From assembly GCA_030150965.1 (NCBI GenBank), contig JASLEW010000067.1, forward strand, positions 1 through 15,581: 15,581 bases of DNA, read 5' to 3'. Source of the stretch: Thermoanaerobaculia bacterium. Its GTDB lineage: Bacteria > Acidobacteriota > Thermoanaerobaculia > Multivoradales > UBA5704. The notes under the pieces are model-generated. The model made no database searches, was not told where the DNA came from, and saw only the letters and a program-made list of their open reading frames with translations. Below are positions 13,597 to 15,581 of the stretch, one piece after another. Positions within the stretch are counted from its first letter, which is position 1; the number at the start of each line of letters is the position of its first letter. The position numbers and the translations under genes are program-made.

Positions 13597-15213
13597 ATGC
13601 CGCACCAGCTCTTGACCAGGAAACCGCTCGACCGGCTGCTCGGCGAGGCGTCGCAGGACGAGGGCCGGCTGCGCCGGGTGCTGGGCCCGGTGCAGCTGAC
13701 CAGCTTCGGCATCGGCGCGGTGATCGGCGCCGGGATCTTCGTCACCACCGGGGCCATCGCCCGCGAGACCGCCGGGCCGGCGCTGATGCTGTCCTACGTG
13801 GTCGCCGGGCTCGCCTGCCTGTTCGCCGCCCTCTGCTACTGCGAGTTCGCCGGCATGGTGCCGGTGGCCGGCTCGGCCTACACCTACGCCTACGCCACCC
13901 TCGGCGAGCTGTTCGCCTGGGTGATCGGCTGGGACCTGGTGCTGGAGTACGCCGTCAGCTCGGCGACGGTGGCGGCCGGCTGGTCAGGATACTTCCAGAA
14001 CCTGATCGGCATCTTCGGCCTCAGGGTGCCGCGGGCGCTGAGCGGCCCGCTGATCGGCGGCGGCGCCGCCGCCGGCATGGCGCCGGCCGGTGCGCTGATC
14101 AACCTGCCGGCACTGGCGATCGTGGCCCTGGTCACCGCGGTGCTGGTGATCGGCATCCGCGAGAGCGCCCGCTTCAACGCCGTCCTGGTGGCGGTCAAGG
14201 TGGCCGCCGTGCTGCTGGTGATCGTGGTCGGGGCGCGCTACGTCTCGGCCGCCAATTGGCACCCGTTCGCGCCCTACGGCTTCGCCGGGCTGTCGCTCTT
14301 CGGGCACCTGGTGGCTGGCGGCACCGACGCCGCCGGCCGGCCGGTCGGCATGCTCGCCGGGGCGGCTCTGGCCTTCTTCGCCTACATCGGCTTCGATTCG
14401 GTCTCCACCCAGACCGAGGAGGCGCGGCGCCCGCAGCGCGACGTGCCGGTGGCGCTCCTCGCCTCGCTGCTCATCTGCACCGGGCTCTACATCGCCGTGG
14501 TGGCGGTGGTGACCGGCATGGTCCCCTACGGCCAGCTCGACGTCACCGCGCCGGTCGCCGACGCCTTCCGCCGCGTCGGCCTGCGCTGGGCGCAGATGGT
14601 GGTCGCGCTCGCCGGCCTCGCCGGCATCACCTCGGTGCTCCTGGTGACCATGCTCGGCCAGACCCGCGTGCTGCTCGCCATCGCCCGCGACGGCCTGCTG
14701 CCGGCGCGCTTCTTCGCCGCCGTCCACCGCCGCTACCGCACCCCCTGGAAGGCGACGCTCGCGACCGGCGCCTTCGTCGCCGCCCTGGCCGCCTTCCTGC
14801 CGATCACCGTCCTGCTGATGCTGGTCAACATGGGGACCCTGCTCGCCTTCGTCCTGGTGTGCGCCGCCGTCCTGGTGATGCGCCGCACCCACCCCGAGGT
14901 GCCGCGCCCCTTCCGCGTGCCGCTCGTCCCCCTGGTCCCCCTCCTCGGCATCGCCAGCTGCCTGCTGCTGATGTTCTCGCTGCCGGCGGTCAACTGGCTG
15001 CGCCTCGTCGTCTGGCTGGCCGTCGGCCTGTGCCTCTACGCGGCCTACGGCTACCGGCACAGCCGCCTCCGGCCCGGCGCGGCGGCAGCGGCGGCCCCAG
15101 CCGCAGCCGTCGCGAGCAGCACCGAGGTCCGGCTCGGCGAGGGGGGCGCCGCACCAGCGCTTTCCGCTAATAGTGGTAGCGCGCCTGGAGGAAGCTCACG
15201 CGGTCCTGGCTGA
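13597..15213 (+). CDS. APC-superfamily amino acid transporter (cationic amino acid transporter type)
   Basis: A 538-residue inner-membrane permease with about 12 hydrophobic segments. The N-terminus RKPLDRLLGEA (8-18) is typical of CAT-type members. Segment 1 carries the substrate-binding GAVIGAGIF (40-48). PVAGSAYTYAY (89-99) and the segment 6 region FFAYIGFDSVSTQTEEARRP (260-279) with RDVP are strong family signatures. Members import amino acids by proton symport or exchange; the substrate cannot be deduced. The start is well supported: GAGGAGGAG lies just before ATG 13597. The family usually ends near residue 490; here an Ala/Gly/Ser-rich tail of about 45 residues continues to TGA 15211-15213. 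The last 47 bp overlap the 3' end of the convergent YoeB gene. Confidence 0.9.
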   Translation: MPHQLLTRKPLDRLLGEASQDEGRLRRVLGPVQLTSFGIGAVIGAGIFVTTGAIARETAGPALMLSYVVAGLACLFAALCYCEFAGMVPVAGSAYTYAYATLGELFAWVIGWDLVLEYAVSSATVAAGWSGYFQNLIGIFGLRVPRALSGPLIGGGAAAGMAPAGALINLPALAIVALVTAVLVIGIRESARFNAVLVAVKVAAVLLVIVVGARYVSAANWHPFAPYGFAGLSLFGHLVAGGTDAAGRPVGMLAGAALAFFAYIGFDSVSTQTEEARRPQRDVPVALLASLLICTGLYIAVVAVVTGMVPYGQLDVTAPVADAFRRVGLRWAQMVVALAGLAGITSVLLVTMLGQTRVLLAIARDGLLPARFFAAVHRRYRTPWKATLATGAFVAALAAFLPITVLLMLVNMGTLLAFVLVCAAVLVMRRTHPEVPRPFRVPLVPLVPLLGIASCLLLMFSLPAVNWLRLVVWLAVGLCLYAAYGYRHSRLRPGAAAAAAPAAAVASSTEVRLGEGGAAPALSANSGSAPGGSSRGPG

Positions 15214-15457
15214 CCAGGTAGACCACCCGGTGCTCCTGGGTGAGGCGGCGCGACCAGGCCCCGGCGAGAAGATGCTTGAGGGGCTCGGGCTTGCCGATGC
15301 CCTGGAAGGGGTCCTTGAGCACGGCGTCGACCAGCTGCAAGGCGCGCAACGCGACCCTGCGGTCGGTCTCGACCCAGAATCGCAGATCCTCGAGGAACTC
15401 CCGCTCGAACAGCGCCTTACGGGCGGCGGGCGGCAAGCTGCTAGTGCGGTGCGTCAC
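15167..15457 (-). CDS. yoeB: YoeB/Txe-family ribosome-dependent mRNA interferase toxin
   Basis: Up to 96 residues from GTG 15457. The core is clear: FLEDLRFWVETDRRVALRAL (21-40), DPFQGIGKPEPLKHLLAGAW (49-68), SRRLTQEHRVVYLV (69-82) and the C-terminal RYHY. Residues equivalent to the E. coli YoeB catalytic set are present: Glu58 in KPEPLK, Arg77 in QEHR, and terminal His95-Tyr96. YoeB cleaves mRNA in the ribosomal A site and is held by the antitoxin YefM. The extra N-terminal residues relative to E. coli YoeB (84 aa) suggest that TTG 15436 could be the true start. Normally yefM lies directly upstream, but the 124 bp visible there (15458-15581) have no YefM-like sequence. The 3' end overlaps the convergent transporter gene by 47 bp. 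Confidence 0.85.
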   Translation of the reverse strand: MTHRTSSLPPAARKALFEREFLEDLRFWVETDRRVALRALQLVDAVLKDPFQGIGKPEPLKHLLAGAWSRRLTQEHRVVYLVSQDRVSFLQARYHY

Positions 15458-15581
15458 GAATCCGATATCTAAGGCGTCGAGGCATCCGCGTTTCCCGGCC
15501 AGGCGCGCCGACGCAAGCGTAGCGGGGACTACGCTGAGGAGGCGGTCGCGGCTGCCGCCTGTCGCGACACTCCCGGCAGGT

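Overview
The window is very GC-rich DNA. One sampled line (3181-3240) counts 52 G+C of 60. Most genes end in TGA or TAG, and several proteins carry Ala/Gly/Pro-rich low-complexity inserts. The mix fits a GC-rich Gram-negative-type bacterium: a two-membrane-segment Cache/PAS sensor, DUF72, EVE and CPXCG proteins, a glucodextranase-C-like domain and two type II toxins. My taxonomic guess is Acidobacteriota (Thermoanaerobaculia-like) or a similar deep lineage. That is inference from gene content only; no rRNA or marker gene is present.

Layout. Positions 1-888 hold the C-terminal part of a probably secreted carbohydrate-active protein, followed 15 bp later by a RimJ/RimL-type GNAT acetyltransferase (904-1437). 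On the minus strand lies a compact toxin-antitoxin operon: a ribbon-helix-helix antitoxin (1824-2090) and a MazF/PemK toxin (1498-1827) joined by a GTGA overlap. A 17-bp palindrome sits on the antitoxin start. An MFS exporter (2368-3609) is divergent from it.

Positions 3799-6801 are a compositional island; line 4261-4320 counts 31 G+C of 60. The island is a single-module NRPS-like enzyme with adenylation, thiolation and thioester-reductase domains, and it has a good sigma70-type promoter. An in-frame TAA at codon 251 interrupts the adenylation domain, while the same frame stays open on both sides. The gene is therefore either a very recent pseudogene or a sequence error. If intact, it would turn one amino or other carboxylic acid into an aldehyde or alcohol; the neighbouring MFS protein could export such a product.

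Positions 6887-8862 carry minus-strand genes for DUF72, a small CPXCG zinc-ribbon protein and an EVE-domain protein; the last two overlap by four bases. The gap 8863-9163 has no gene but holds several hairpins and a plus-strand intrinsic terminator with no obvious plus-strand gene to terminate. Next is a large membrane sensor (9164-11968, minus) with extracytoplasmic Cache, PAS and LytS-like ATPase domains. It is divergent from an unrecognised 373-residue protein (12248-13369, plus). Their 279-bp shared upstream region contains a 10-bp perfect inverted repeat. I regard this pair as the best candidate for an undescribed signalling system here, but partnership is inferred only from position.

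The window ends with an APC-family amino acid transporter (13597-15213, plus). Its Ala/Gly-rich tail overlaps, tail to tail, a YoeB-family toxin (15167-15457, minus) that has no recognisable antitoxin in the 124 bp still visible upstream.
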